Source: Chryseobacterium sp. MYb264
GTDB lineage: Bacteria; Bacteroidota; Bacteroidia; Flavobacteriales; Weeksellaceae
Direction: 5' to 3'
Length of the DNA: 64,000 nucleotides
Assembly (NCBI RefSeq): GCF_035974275.1
Contig: NZ_CP142422.1
Coordinates: forward strand, 4,154,001 to 4,218,000
The position numbers and the translations under genes are program-made. This document shows positions 42,360-50,320 of the stretch, in pieces; position 1 is the first letter of the stretch, and each line of letters begins with the position of its first letter. Below the pieces are notes generated by a model. That model saw only the letters and a program-made list of their open reading frames with translations, had not been told where the DNA came from and did no database searches.

Positions 42360-42475
42360 GTTGAATAGTGAATGGTAAATGGTGAATGGTGAATTTCTTC
42401 GAGTCAATTGTCAATCTTAATGGTACGTAAAAAATTCACTTGCGCAGCAAAATTCACGATTCACAGGATCATTTG
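42360..42475. repeat. GTGAATGG-type quasi-periodic repeat
   Basis: GTGAATGGTAAATGGTGAA with eight-base periodicity is followed after a spacer by ATTCAC words in the opposite direction (AAATTCACGATTCAC), giving imperfect pairing. Confidence 0.6.
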
Positions 42476-42574
42476 ATCTTATAGGCTACTTTTCGTTCTG
42501 TTGACAAGAAAAGCTAGAAGCCTCCAACTTCCCTCTTCCAGCTCTTTAACAAATTTTTTTCGTCGAGTTCACGC

Positions 42575-43143
42575 TTATTTATTTTGTGTTTTTTCGATTT
42601 CTTTGATATCAATGGACAGCGTGGTTCCTGTCTTTTTTTGAATTCTATTGAAAAAGCCTGCTCATTATTATAGCCTAATTCATCGGGAATCACTCCTAAT
42701 TTATAGGAACGGAATTTTTTATCTGTTACCAATTTATTGAGGAGATATTCTACTCGAAGACTATTTAAATAAGAAGCGAAATTTTGTTCTTTATAGGTGT
42801 TAATAACTTCAGATACATAAGAAGAGTTGGTTTGAATATCTTTTGCTAAACTGCCAAGTGTAATCCCTTTCATTAGAAACAACTCTTTCATTTCAAATAA
42901 CTGTAATTCTTTTAAAATAAGATCAACGGTTTCTTCAGATAGTTTTTCTGTTTTCTCGGTTTTATTGTTTGATACCGATATAGGATCGGATATGACAGCT
43001 TGATGATCTTTCTTTCGGGGAATAATCTGTTTTTCGGCATTTTTTTCTATAGAGTAAATAAGGTGCTGAACGATTTTACATTGTTTTTGCTGTGCTTTTT
43101 TCGAGTGATAATGAAAATAAAATTTATCAAAATGTAGCTTAAC
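42575..43143 (-). pseudogene. Decayed AraC-family regulator (C-terminal remnant, frameshifted)
   Basis: An open frame from about 43143 leftward encodes a linker and an AraC-type helix-turn-helix (LGSLAKDIQTNSSYVSEVIN, then LGVIPDELGYNNEQAFSIEFK), similar in plan to the C-terminal part of the TPR-AraC protein at 50321. No in-frame start precedes it except an internal ATG at 42891, and a TAA lies at 43144-43146, so the sensor half is gone. A seven-A run (42633-42639) shifts the frame; with eight A the end would read KTGTTLSIDIKEIEK and stop at 42575. The unrepaired frame runs to 42514. Confidence 0.8.
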
Positions 43144-43175
43144 TTATACTGGAATTTTTATTTGCATATCCAAAA

Positions 43176-43295
43176 TACCTTTGTTATTTCAGAGGAGACT
43201 TCCGGATAAAGTAAGAACTTGATATAGATCTTATTTTATCCGGAAATCCGTAAAATTATAATTCTGAGAAAATTTGGTTTTACGGATTTTTTGTT
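43176..43295 (+). promoter_or_regulatory. Leader with possible attenuator upstream of the CocE gene
   Basis: TACCTTTG at 43176-43183 is a fitting -7 box, although a TTG at proper distance is not obvious. The leader then holds two hairpins: TCCGGATAAA against TTTATCCGGA (43201-43244), and AATCCGTAAAA against TTTTACGGATT (43245-43288) with TTTTTTG after it, a terminator 18 bases before the start codon. No gene precedes it on this strand, so it may act as an attenuator or end a small RNA. Confidence 0.55.
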
Positions 43296-43313
43296 TTATC
43301 ATTAAATAAAAAA

Positions 43314-45539
43314 ATGAAGTCAAAAATTATTTCGATGCTTTTACTGCTTTCGCTCCATACGATTGCGGCTCAAAAATTCTATTTTCCTAAAAAGGAAGTT
43401 GCAGATGCTGCACTTCTTGAAAAGAGAGTTTCCTCCATTGCGGCTGTTATTTCCAAGAATTATGCTAACGCTAAAACGTATGATTCTCTAGATAAACAAT
43501 TCAAGCTTGAAATTGTATCAGGCCATTTTGAAAAATCGTTGCCCCTGATTCGTAAAAGCAGACAGGTATATGCTGACGAGAAGACGGTAAGCATAAAAAG
43601 TATAGATTATGAAATCTTTGCTATGTCCAAAAACATGGAAAGAAATGAAAAGATGAACTTTACCATCGCTCTTAACAAAGCTTTTGAACAAAAATATGCT
43701 ACACTCCCCGAAAAATATTCATTTCGATTGAATGATGTATTTGAATATGATATAAAAGATAAGAAAAGTAAATTAAAGAGATCTTTTGGTAATATTAAGA
43801 ATGATAGTTTAACCTATAATGATGCATTACAGATGTGTCTGAATTATCTGGATTATCAGTGTTCTTCTCAAACTCAAAGTGATATCAATAAACTGTTATC
43901 GGAAAAAGATAAAAAAAGGTACTGGCAAAAATCTTTTACTATAAAGACAAGCACGGGAGGCAACCTGGTCATTACGGTAACAAGACCCAAAGAAAAAAAG
44001 CAGCCTTTACCGGTAATATTAACCAATAGTATATATGCCGGCAGCTATGACAGCTCCTTGGGAAAAAGAGCGGTAGCCTATCATTATATTGGTGCTGTTG
44101 TGAATACACGAGGAAAAAGGACCAGTAATGACGCAATTGAACCTTTTGAGCATGAAGCACAAGACCTGTATGATGTTATAGATTGGGTCAGTAAACAGCC
44201 ATGGTGTAATGGCAAAGTAGGGATGATCGGGGGAAGTTATTTAGGATTCAGCCAGTGGGCGGCAACAAAGAAACTGCATCCGGCATTGAAAACCATTGTT
44301 CCTCAGGTTTCGGTGGGAATAGGAATCGATTTTCCCATGGAAAACAATGTTTTTTCCAACTATATGCTTCAGTGGATTTCGTATGTTACCAATAATAAAA
44401 TGACCGACGAGGCAAGTTTTAAAAATTATCAGAAATGGGATTCTATCAACACTGCATGGTATAAAAGCGGAAAATCTTTCAGGGCTTTAGATACCATCGC
44501 CGGTAAACCGAGCCCTATTTTTCAACGATGGCTTCAGCATCCTTCCTATGATGATTTTTGGAAAAAAATGATTCCTTATAAAGAAGAATTCGCAGCCATT
44601 CCGATTCCGATTCTCAGTACGACAGGTTTTTATGATTCCGATCAGTTGGGAGCCCTGTATTATTTCAAAGAATATCATAAATACCATCCGAATCCCAATC
44701 ATTATCTGGTGATGGGACCATACGATCATGGGGGAGCACAGAGCTATCCCGTGAATGTACTCATGGGATACCATCTCAATGAAGCGGCAAAGATCAATTT
44801 CAGTGACCTGGCTTATTCATGGTTTGATTATATTTTGAAAAATGGTGCTAAACCGCTGTTGTTGAAGGATAAAGTCAATATTCAGGTGATGGATTCCGAT
44901 CAATGGTATCATTTTCCGACCCTGGAAAAGTCTCATCATGATCAACTCAGATTTTATCTCACTAAAAAAGCAGATTCTGTTTTGGCATTAAGCCAACGGA
45001 AGCCTTCTCAATCTGAATATGTAAAACAAATGGTTGATTTCAGTGATCGGGAAGATAAAAATAGCTATTATACTTTAAAAAAAGACAGTATCAATACCAC
45101 GAACAGCGTAGTGTATACAACTGAGGTGCTAGACAAAGATTTGATTATCAACGGAGCCTTTAGTGCAAAGCTCAAAGCGATGATTAATAAAAAAGATATG
45201 GATATTACCATTACCTTGATGCAGGTAAAGCCTGAAGGTGGTTTTTTCTTTTTATCCAATTATCTCGGAAGAGCAAGCTATATCAAAAACAGGGAGGAAA
45301 GGCAACTTTTAAAACCCAACGAAATTGAAGAAATCTCTATTACCAACAGCACTTTTGTTGGAAAAAAGATTCCCAAAGGTAGCCAATTAATCGTCTTATT
45401 AGGAGTCAATAAAAATCCGAATACTCAGATAAACTATGGAACAGGTAAAGACGTAAGCGACGAAACCATTCAGGATGCCAAAGAACCTCTGGAGGTGAAA
45501 TGGTATAATGATAGTTATATTGAAATTCCTGTTATTTAA
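43314..45539 (+). CDS. CocE/NonD family hydrolase (X-Pro dipeptidyl-peptidase S15 type), secreted
   Basis: This gene encodes 741 residues with a signal peptide (MKSKIISMLLLLSLHTIAAQ). Residues 20-200 are a helical N-terminal region. About 205-540 form the alpha/beta-hydrolase core with the nucleophile serine in GGSYLGF (about residue 306), the aspartate in TTGFYDSDQ and the histidine in GPYDHGG. A C-terminal jelly-roll domain follows (about 545-741). Family members cleave acyl or peptide bonds, for example glutaryl-7-ACA, cocaine or X-Pro peptides. The substrate is not clear. It should act outside the cytoplasm. It sits between a decayed AraC gene and the Sdp-like cluster. Confidence 0.88.
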   Translation: MKSKIISMLLLLSLHTIAAQKFYFPKKEVADAALLEKRVSSIAAVISKNYANAKTYDSLDKQFKLEIVSGHFEKSLPLIRKSRQVYADEKTVSIKSIDYEIFAMSKNMERNEKMNFTIALNKAFEQKYATLPEKYSFRLNDVFEYDIKDKKSKLKRSFGNIKNDSLTYNDALQMCLNYLDYQCSSQTQSDINKLLSEKDKKRYWQKSFTIKTSTGGNLVITVTRPKEKKQPLPVILTNSIYAGSYDSSLGKRAVAYHYIGAVVNTRGKRTSNDAIEPFEHEAQDLYDVIDWVSKQPWCNGKVGMIGGSYLGFSQWAATKKLHPALKTIVPQVSVGIGIDFPMENNVFSNYMLQWISYVTNNKMTDEASFKNYQKWDSINTAWYKSGKSFRALDTIAGKPSPIFQRWLQHPSYDDFWKKMIPYKEEFAAIPIPILSTTGFYDSDQLGALYYFKEYHKYHPNPNHYLVMGPYDHGGAQSYPVNVLMGYHLNEAAKINFSDLAYSWFDYILKNGAKPLLLKDKVNIQVMDSDQWYHFPTLEKSHHDQLRFYLTKKADSVLALSQRKPSQSEYVKQMVDFSDREDKNSYYTLKKDSINTTNSVVYTTEVLDKDLIINGAFSAKLKAMINKKDMDITITLMQVKPEGGFFFLSNYLGRASYIKNREERQLLKPNEIEEISITNSTFVGKKIPKGSQLIVLLGVNKNPNTQINYGTGKDVSDETIQDAKEPLEVKWYNDSYIEIPVI

Positions 45540-45889
45540 AGGTTACGTTTTCGAGAAATTTTAAAATAATAGTAAATTAACGTGAGTTCGGGATAAGAAT
45601 TTGGCTGGAAGCTGGAAGAGTGTGGTTGGAGGCTGATTGTGTTCTCCATTTTGTTATGATCATAAAAAATTCAAAGGAAAAAGGAATATTTTGATTTTAT
45701 ATCCTTATATAACCTCCGTCTTCCGGCTCTCCTGGCTTCCATACTCAAAAAGCCTATTATCCCGAATTCAGGTTAAAGTAAGTGTATGAAATAAATTATT
45801 AATATATTTTTAAAACTCATCATTCTGGTTCTAAAACCAATAGCCAATAGCAAAAAGCTAATTGCCAAAAGCTACTTATTATTATCTTT
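45540..45889. other. Intergenic region, 350 bases, with a long imperfect inverted repeat
   Basis: Arms at about 45583-45633 and 45713-45772 pair imperfectly (GAGTTCGGGATAA against TTATCCCGAATTC; GGCTGGAAGCTGGAAGAG against CTCTCCTGGCTTCC). GAAGCTGGAAG words recur inside, and CCAATAGCCAATAG words follow at 45837-45880. It divides convergent genes and may stop transcription from both. Confidence 0.65.
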
Positions 45890-48229
45890 TTATCTGGTTC
45901 TGGACTTTAATTCTTCAGCAAGTTTGTCAGGATTTGAATTATCTTTCTTTAATCCTTTTGCCAATTTATACACCAAACCTAATCTTATCCAGTGAGTGTC
46001 AAAATTTTGAGTAATATTTGATATTTGATTTTCAATAATTGACCTATTTCTAATCGTATAGGTTCTAAATAGGTCATTGCCAACTAATGAAACTTTTAGC
46101 TTATTATCAAGAAACGATTGACTAACTCCTATACTTGCTGTAAATAAGTTTTGTGTTTTGTATGGACCTTGAATAAATGGGGTTCTATAATCTGTTGTAA
46201 ATTCCAATTTTAAAGTTTTAGGCAATGAAAAAACATGGGAAGCGGCTATTTGACCAGACCAGATAGCTGAATTTATATGGATCACGTGATCGTTGATCCT
46301 GTTGTATAAAACAAGACCGCTTACATTTAAATTCCACCATTTTAAGGGTTGTAGGGTGATATTGGAATTAAATGATAATGAATTGCTTTGGTTGATATTG
46401 GTTGGCATTAATATAGTGGACTTATCACCATTATCCTGAATTGGGGTTTGATAGATCTGATTTTTATTAATAAAATACGCAATGCTAAAAATATATTTAT
46501 TTTTAAGAATATATTGCAATTCTATCTGATGAGATAAACTAGGTTTTAATTCAGGGTTACCGATGAGTCGGGTATATTGATCTACATAATAAACAAATGG
46601 CATCAGATTTTTAAACCTTGGACGATTAATTCTTTTGTTATAAGACAAACTAAAACTATTATTTTTTGAAGGATGATAAGAAAAATTAAAGAAAGGAAAT
46701 AAATTAATAGGATCTCTTCTTAATATAAAATTATTTTCTAGATCTATACCTTTCAAAGGATTATACTCTAACCTGCTGCCAAAAGTAAAACTTGTTTTAT
46801 TAAAATTCTTGTTATATTGTGCATAACCTCCAAAAATCCATTCATTGTACTTGTATTGATCTGATTTATCTGGGTCAAATACTAAAGATTCAAAGAAATT
46901 GTTTTCACTATCTATACTCTGATAGATTGCTTTTATTCCTGTTTCAAATTTTGATAAAGAATCTAATTTTATTTCATAATCAATCTGAGAAAGGGCGATG
47001 TTTATTCTGTTTGGAGATTGATTCTGCAAATCATTGTACGTATTAATTTCTGGGATTTGATAGGTGGAAAGGAGAGAACGATTTTTTATATTGTAGAAAA
47101 TGTAGTTTGACTTCAATGTTAATTTTGATTTTTCATTGGTTATATTGTAGTTAACGCCGATATCAAAGGTTTTTAAATTGTTTTTACTGTTTTGGTTTGA
47201 AAATAACGTGGATGTGATCACATCATTCCTGTTATAAAACCCAAGATCCGTATTCTGTGTGATTTGCTCATTATAAAAAGAAAGTGAAGAGTTGATCAAT
47301 ACATTCGATTTATTGTATTTATGCTCATATTGAGCGTTAAGGGTGCTGGTACTGCCTTTTATTTTTGCATACGTTTCTTGATGAGTGTTTGTATCTAGAA
47401 AATCTCTATAGGTGCTTGCCTTTTCAAAATCTGTATTAAAAGAGCTAATATAATGAAGCATATATCTACTTTTTTTGGTATTATATTGCCCTCTTAGTCC
47501 TGTATTTTGTTTATAATATTTCCCTTGTGTTCCGTTGAATGAAGCGCCTAGGGAATAGCCTTCTCGTGTTGTTTTTTTTGTTTTAATATTAATAATTCCC
47601 GCATTTCCACTGGCATCATATTTTGCGGATGGTGAAGAGTTTATCTCTACATCACTGATATCACTGGAGGAAATACTTTTTAAATAATTAATCACTTCAC
47701 TATTGGACATATACAAAACCTGTCCGTCTATTTGAATTTGAATACCCGGTTTTCCTTTTACATTAAAGGAATTATTAGGATAATTATACGTGACGCCCGG
47801 AAGTTTTGATAAAGTTTCAAATGCGGTTCCATTAGACAGAACCGGACTGCCTTCCACATTAATTTCTAACACACCACCTTTACTTTGAATGAATGGTTTT
47901 TTATTGGAAATAACCACCTCCTTAATTTGAGTTTCTCCCTCTAAAACAATGATATCGTTGATCAAGTTTTTATTAATCAGTATAGTGTCGCATTTGGTAA
48001 AATTGCTCGCCGTAATACACCTTTTATAACTTCCTAATGGTATATTTTTGAAAATAAAATTTTGTCCTCTCGTCGACTCAGAAAAGGAATTTTCAGGAGT
48101 TTGTATGTTCGTAAGAATAATGAGATATTCTTTCCCAAGAGTATTTATTTTCCCGCCATATTCCACCGTTTGCGAAAATATTTTGAGAAAACCAGATAGA
48201 CATAGTAAGAGAAGAATCTTATGTAGCAT
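45890..48229 (-). CDS. TonB-dependent-type outer-membrane receptor
   Basis: The 779-residue protein has a signal peptide (about 1-19), an N-terminal carboxypeptidase-like beta-sandwich (about 22-95), a plug domain (about 110-220: NGTAFETLSKLPGVTY, QIQIDGQVLYM, IEINSSPSAKYDASGNAGIINI in short parts) and a barrel of outer-membrane beta-barrel type (about 225-760). It resembles receptors of the OMP_b-brl_3 family. It overlaps the HTTM gene by 11 bases, so the two are translated together. In this cluster it may serve as export or uptake port, or as the receptor that the peptide targets. It is AT-rich. Confidence 0.88.
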   Translation of the reverse strand: MLHKILLLLCLSGFLKIFSQTVEYGGKINTLGKEYLIILTNIQTPENSFSESTRGQNFIFKNIPLGSYKRCITASNFTKCDTILINKNLINDIIVLEGETQIKEVVISNKKPFIQSKGGVLEINVEGSPVLSNGTAFETLSKLPGVTYNYPNNSFNVKGKPGIQIQIDGQVLYMSNSEVINYLKSISSSDISDVEINSSPSAKYDASGNAGIINIKTKKTTREGYSLGASFNGTQGKYYKQNTGLRGQYNTKKSRYMLHYISSFNTDFEKASTYRDFLDTNTHQETYAKIKGSTSTLNAQYEHKYNKSNVLINSSLSFYNEQITQNTDLGFYNRNDVITSTLFSNQNSKNNLKTFDIGVNYNITNEKSKLTLKSNYIFYNIKNRSLLSTYQIPEINTYNDLQNQSPNRINIALSQIDYEIKLDSLSKFETGIKAIYQSIDSENNFFESLVFDPDKSDQYKYNEWIFGGYAQYNKNFNKTSFTFGSRLEYNPLKGIDLENNFILRRDPINLFPFFNFSYHPSKNNSFSLSYNKRINRPRFKNLMPFVYYVDQYTRLIGNPELKPSLSHQIELQYILKNKYIFSIAYFINKNQIYQTPIQDNGDKSTILMPTNINQSNSLSFNSNITLQPLKWWNLNVSGLVLYNRINDHVIHINSAIWSGQIAASHVFSLPKTLKLEFTTDYRTPFIQGPYKTQNLFTASIGVSQSFLDNKLKVSLVGNDLFRTYTIRNRSIIENQISNITQNFDTHWIRLGLVYKLAKGLKKDNSNPDKLAEELKSRTR

Positions 48230-49103
48230 ATTTTATCTTTAATTTATTATAAACTGAAGCATACTGATTGTCAGTAAAAAATAGAGCATAACATGATATC
48301 ATAATAAAGGAGAAATTATCAATTTTCATTAAAAAAAATATCCCGGTATGCAGTAGAATGCCAATGAAAATAGTTATACACCTTGTTTTCTTAATCAAAA
48401 TGAAAATAGAAAACAATAATTGAAAAATTATAGTAAACCAAGTTGAAAGTTTGACAAGAATAATTGAACTGGTAAAAAAAGAATTAAATTTTGTTGGTGA
48501 AAAATCATCAGAATTAAGTATATAATACAGAGCGGTTCCATCCCTCCACATCTTTCCTTCTAATTTATGTAATCCCGAAAAAAAATAGACAATACAAATT
48601 TGGATCATTATTCCATAAGAAAAATAAACACTTAAAATATTAGAAATAGTTGAAGTTCTTTTATAAATCTTATGTTTCAAAAATTCATATTTACTACTCA
48701 AACTTTGCGTTTCAATAAATAAGTAAAAGGGCAGTATGACAGAAATGACATTATCTGCACCATCTAAAATATATATATTTCTTATCTTAAACAGGAACAA
48801 AAGGGCAGAGAGGAGTACAACTGAAAATCGTTGTAAAATTCCTAACATAAATAAAAATCCAAAAGATATTCCCAAAAAACAAAAAATATTTACATTGTTT
48901 ACTTCTGTAAAGTCTACATATAGCCAATTCAGTTTATAAAAATTAATAATATCCTTATAAGTTTGATAAGATACAATTCCTTGATTTCCAAACAAATATT
49001 TTCTATTAGCAAAATAAATTACAAAGTCTTTAAATATCAAAAAACCCATTAGAAATCTCAATATTGATGCACCTATTTTTCGGTTATAAATAAGATTGTT
49101 CAT
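48219..49103 (-). CDS. HTTM-domain membrane protein (SdpB-like)
   Basis: The 294-residue protein has about seven to eight membrane segments. The motifs are those of the HTTM domain shared by vitamin K-dependent gamma-carboxylases and bacterial SdpB: ARS-free N-terminal RFLMGFLIFKDF, the central VYFFSGLHKLEGKMWRDGTA (about residues 174-193), and the C-terminal LLHTGIFFLMK. SdpB, with SdpA, is needed to mature the SdpC toxin in Bacillus subtilis. It overlaps the SdpA-like gene by 20 bases and the receptor gene by 11, so the three form one translational unit. A gamma-carboxylase activity is not indicated. Confidence 0.85.
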   Translation of the reverse strand: MNNLIYNRKIGASILRFLMGFLIFKDFVIYFANRKYLFGNQGIVSYQTYKDIINFYKLNWLYVDFTEVNNVNIFCFLGISFGFLFMLGILQRFSVVLLSALLFLFKIRNIYILDGADNVISVILPFYLFIETQSLSSKYEFLKHKIYKRTSTISNILSVYFSYGIMIQICIVYFFSGLHKLEGKMWRDGTALYYILNSDDFSPTKFNSFFTSSIILVKLSTWFTIIFQLLFSIFILIKKTRCITIFIGILLHTGIFFLMKIDNFSFIMISCYALFFTDNQYASVYNKLKIKYAT

Positions 49104-49710
49104 ATAAAGACTGTTTGGTTGTGAGATAGATATCCGTCAACGTGATGTACTTTTTTTCTTCATACTTCTTCTTAGAGTTTGAAGGAAGTAAAGGCTCATT
49201 AATAAGATATATATCAATAAATACAGAATCTTTATCACTTATTGTATTTAAAAAGGCTTTTTGATTTTTTAATGTAAGTTTAGAATAATTTAGAATCGAT
49301 TCTAAGCCGTGAGATTTGTTTTTATCTTTATAAATATTATTTAATCTTCCGATTGACCTCTTCTTTATAATATCATTATAGCAACTATTTTGATATTTTA
49401 ATAGCCTCTGATTGATATTCAAAAATCCTCGATTGCTATTATTTTTAATATCCTCGTGAATATCAACTATGATGCTATCTTTATCGGTGTGAAATTTAAT
49501 AACAAAATACTGATTTCCATGTGGAGGAGTAGGAGCAAACATGCCCCAATTTTGTTCAAAAAAAGGTGTGATGTAATTATTTTTTATTTTTTCTGCGATT
49601 CTATTATTAGTGTATCCTAGATCATAAAACTGCACGATCACAACAAATGTGAAATGAATGACCAAAATTAGGAGAATAAAATTCTTTAAAAAAATCATTT
49701 TTTTTGTCAT
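49084..49710 (-). CDS. SdpA/DUF5819-like membrane-anchored protein
   Basis: The 208-residue protein has one N-terminal membrane segment (about 9-28) and an extracytoplasmic domain. The diagnostic motif is FFEQNWGMFAPTPPHGNQYF at about 50-69, matching the NW-x-FAPxPP signature of DUF5819-type partners of HTTM proteins, and comparable to SdpA. The rest is AT-rich with many Lys and Asn. It overlaps the HTTM gene by 20 bases and lies 66 bases downstream of the peptide gene, separated by a terminator. SdpA acts with SdpB in making a peptide toxin; the same role is inferred here. Confidence 0.78.
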   Translation of the reverse strand: MTKKMIFLKNFILLILVIHFTFVVIVQFYDLGYTNNRIAEKIKNNYITPFFEQNWGMFAPTPPHGNQYFVIKFHTDKDSIIVDIHEDIKNNSNRGFLNINQRLLKYQNSCYNDIIKKRSIGRLNNIYKDKNKSHGLESILNYSKLTLKNQKAFLNTISDKDSVFIDIYLINEPLLPSNSKKKYEEKKYITLTDIYLTTKQSLYEQSYL

Positions 49711-49721
49711 TTTTTGTTTTA

Positions 49722-49769
49722 CGTATAAAAAGAACCAACATATTGTTGGTAAAACAATATGATGGTTCT
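49722..49769 (-). terminator. Partial terminator between peptide gene and SdpA-like gene
   Basis: AGAACCAACATATTGTTGG and the arm ending ATGATGGTTCT (49731-49769) pair over nearly their whole length with one mismatch region, with TTTTTATAC after it on the minus strand. It would let most transcripts end after the peptide gene and a minority read into the processing genes. Confidence 0.8.
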
Positions 49770-49775
49770 AAAATT

Positions 49776-50003
49776 TTAAAAAGCTTGCTCTAAAGACTGT
49801 TGAGCTGTAGTCGTAGTCGTCTCCGTTGTGGTTGTAGTGGTTTCCACGGTTGTAGTCGTAGAATTTCTACTTGCTTCTGCAAAATCATTTGATTTGCTTC
49901 CAGAAATGATAGTATTAGTACCTTCACCTATTGCTGAATTACCTACAGCAATAGCCGATACACCTAAGACCCCACTAAGTAATAATGATTTTATTAATTT
50001 CAT
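49776..50003 (-). CDS. Small secreted Thr-rich peptide, candidate substrate of the Sdp-like system
   Basis: The 75-residue product has a signal peptide (about 1-26: MKLIKSLLLSGVLGVSAIAV plus GNSAIG). The mature part is polar, then has two blocks of Thr with Glu or Val between (residues 49-66), and ends AQQSLEQAF. Codons for the Thr run vary among ACG, ACT, ACA and ACC, so it is held at protein level. There are no cysteines, unlike SdpC. It is the first gene of the leftward cluster and is followed by a terminator, a layout typical of precursors that are made in excess. A surface linker protein is the alternative. Confidence 0.7.
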   Translation of the reverse strand: MKLIKSLLLSGVLGVSAIAVGNSAIGEGTNTIISGSKSNDFAEASRNSTTTTVETTTTTTETTTTTAQQSLEQAF

Positions 50004-50134
50004 TGTTTTGAATTTTTAGTTTAAATAATTTTTTTGTCATACAATCCCTGACATGGGATTTTTGCTGATCAGCTATATTGTACTTTTCACACTGCGCATT
50101 ATGAAAAGAAAAATATTTATGTTTTTACCTGAGA

Positions 50135-50192
50135 CAAAGATGCAAGTGCTTTATCGATAATACAAGAAGAGTATATCGGAATTTATAAATTC
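50135..50192 (-). promoter_or_regulatory. Palindrome-plus-promoter element, copy 3
   Basis: The perfect palindrome GAATTTATAAATTC (50179-50192) is centred 47 bases from CATCTTTG (complement of 50135-50142), one base off the TAnnTTTG consensus. It points left, toward the peptide gene. Its spacing equals that of copies 1 and 2 although the sequence between is unrelated. Confidence 0.6.
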
Positions 50193-50274
50193 TGGAACAA
50201 AAGGATACGAAATTGATCAATTTAGATTTTTTATCAGTTGATTATTAGTTGTTTATGTTTTGTTTCGTCTTTTA

Positions 50275-50305
50275 TTGAAAAGAGAAGTGAAAATGTGTAT
50301 TTTTG
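50275..50305 (+). promoter_or_regulatory. Promoter of the TPR-AraC regulator
   Basis: TTG at 50275-50277 and TATTTTTG at 50298-50305, spaced 20 bases. It shows that ATG 50321, not the earlier in-frame ATG at 50303 which lies in the box, is the start. Confidence 0.7.
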
Positions 50306-50320
50306 TTTTTTAAACACAAA

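Larger units (their letters stand above)
41194..42574. other. Intergenic region of about 1.4 kb with repeated promoter elements, no protein-coding gene firmly supported
   Basis: Contents in order: operon promoter (41207-41236), promoter element copy 1 (41462-41524), a decayed-looking stretch (41600-41780) in which I find no intact frame, a terminator (41841-41870) ending a small leftward transcript, promoter element copy 2 (42001-42063), and word repeats with GTGAATGG-type periodicity (42360-42475). Also, 42240-42305 and 42513-42585 look like diverged copies of one another (AAGCCTCCAA...ACGCTTATTT). Confidence 0.6.
50004..50320. other. Divergent promoter region of the Sdp-like cluster and its regulator
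   Basis: The region contains promoter element copy 3 (50135-50192, leftward), a small hairpin at 50044-50062 in the peptide-gene leader (AATCCC against GGGATT), and the rightward AraC promoter (50275-50305). Confidence 0.65.

Noticed and set aside
46819..47046. Plus-strand ORF within the receptor gene
   Set aside because: Shadow of an AT-rich gene on the other strand; no features.
39685..49103. VKOR and HTTM genes as a gamma-carboxylation pathway
   Set aside because: HTTM is related to vitamin K-dependent carboxylase, but the VKOR here is fused to thioredoxin in another operon 7 kb away. Each fits its own peptide system better.
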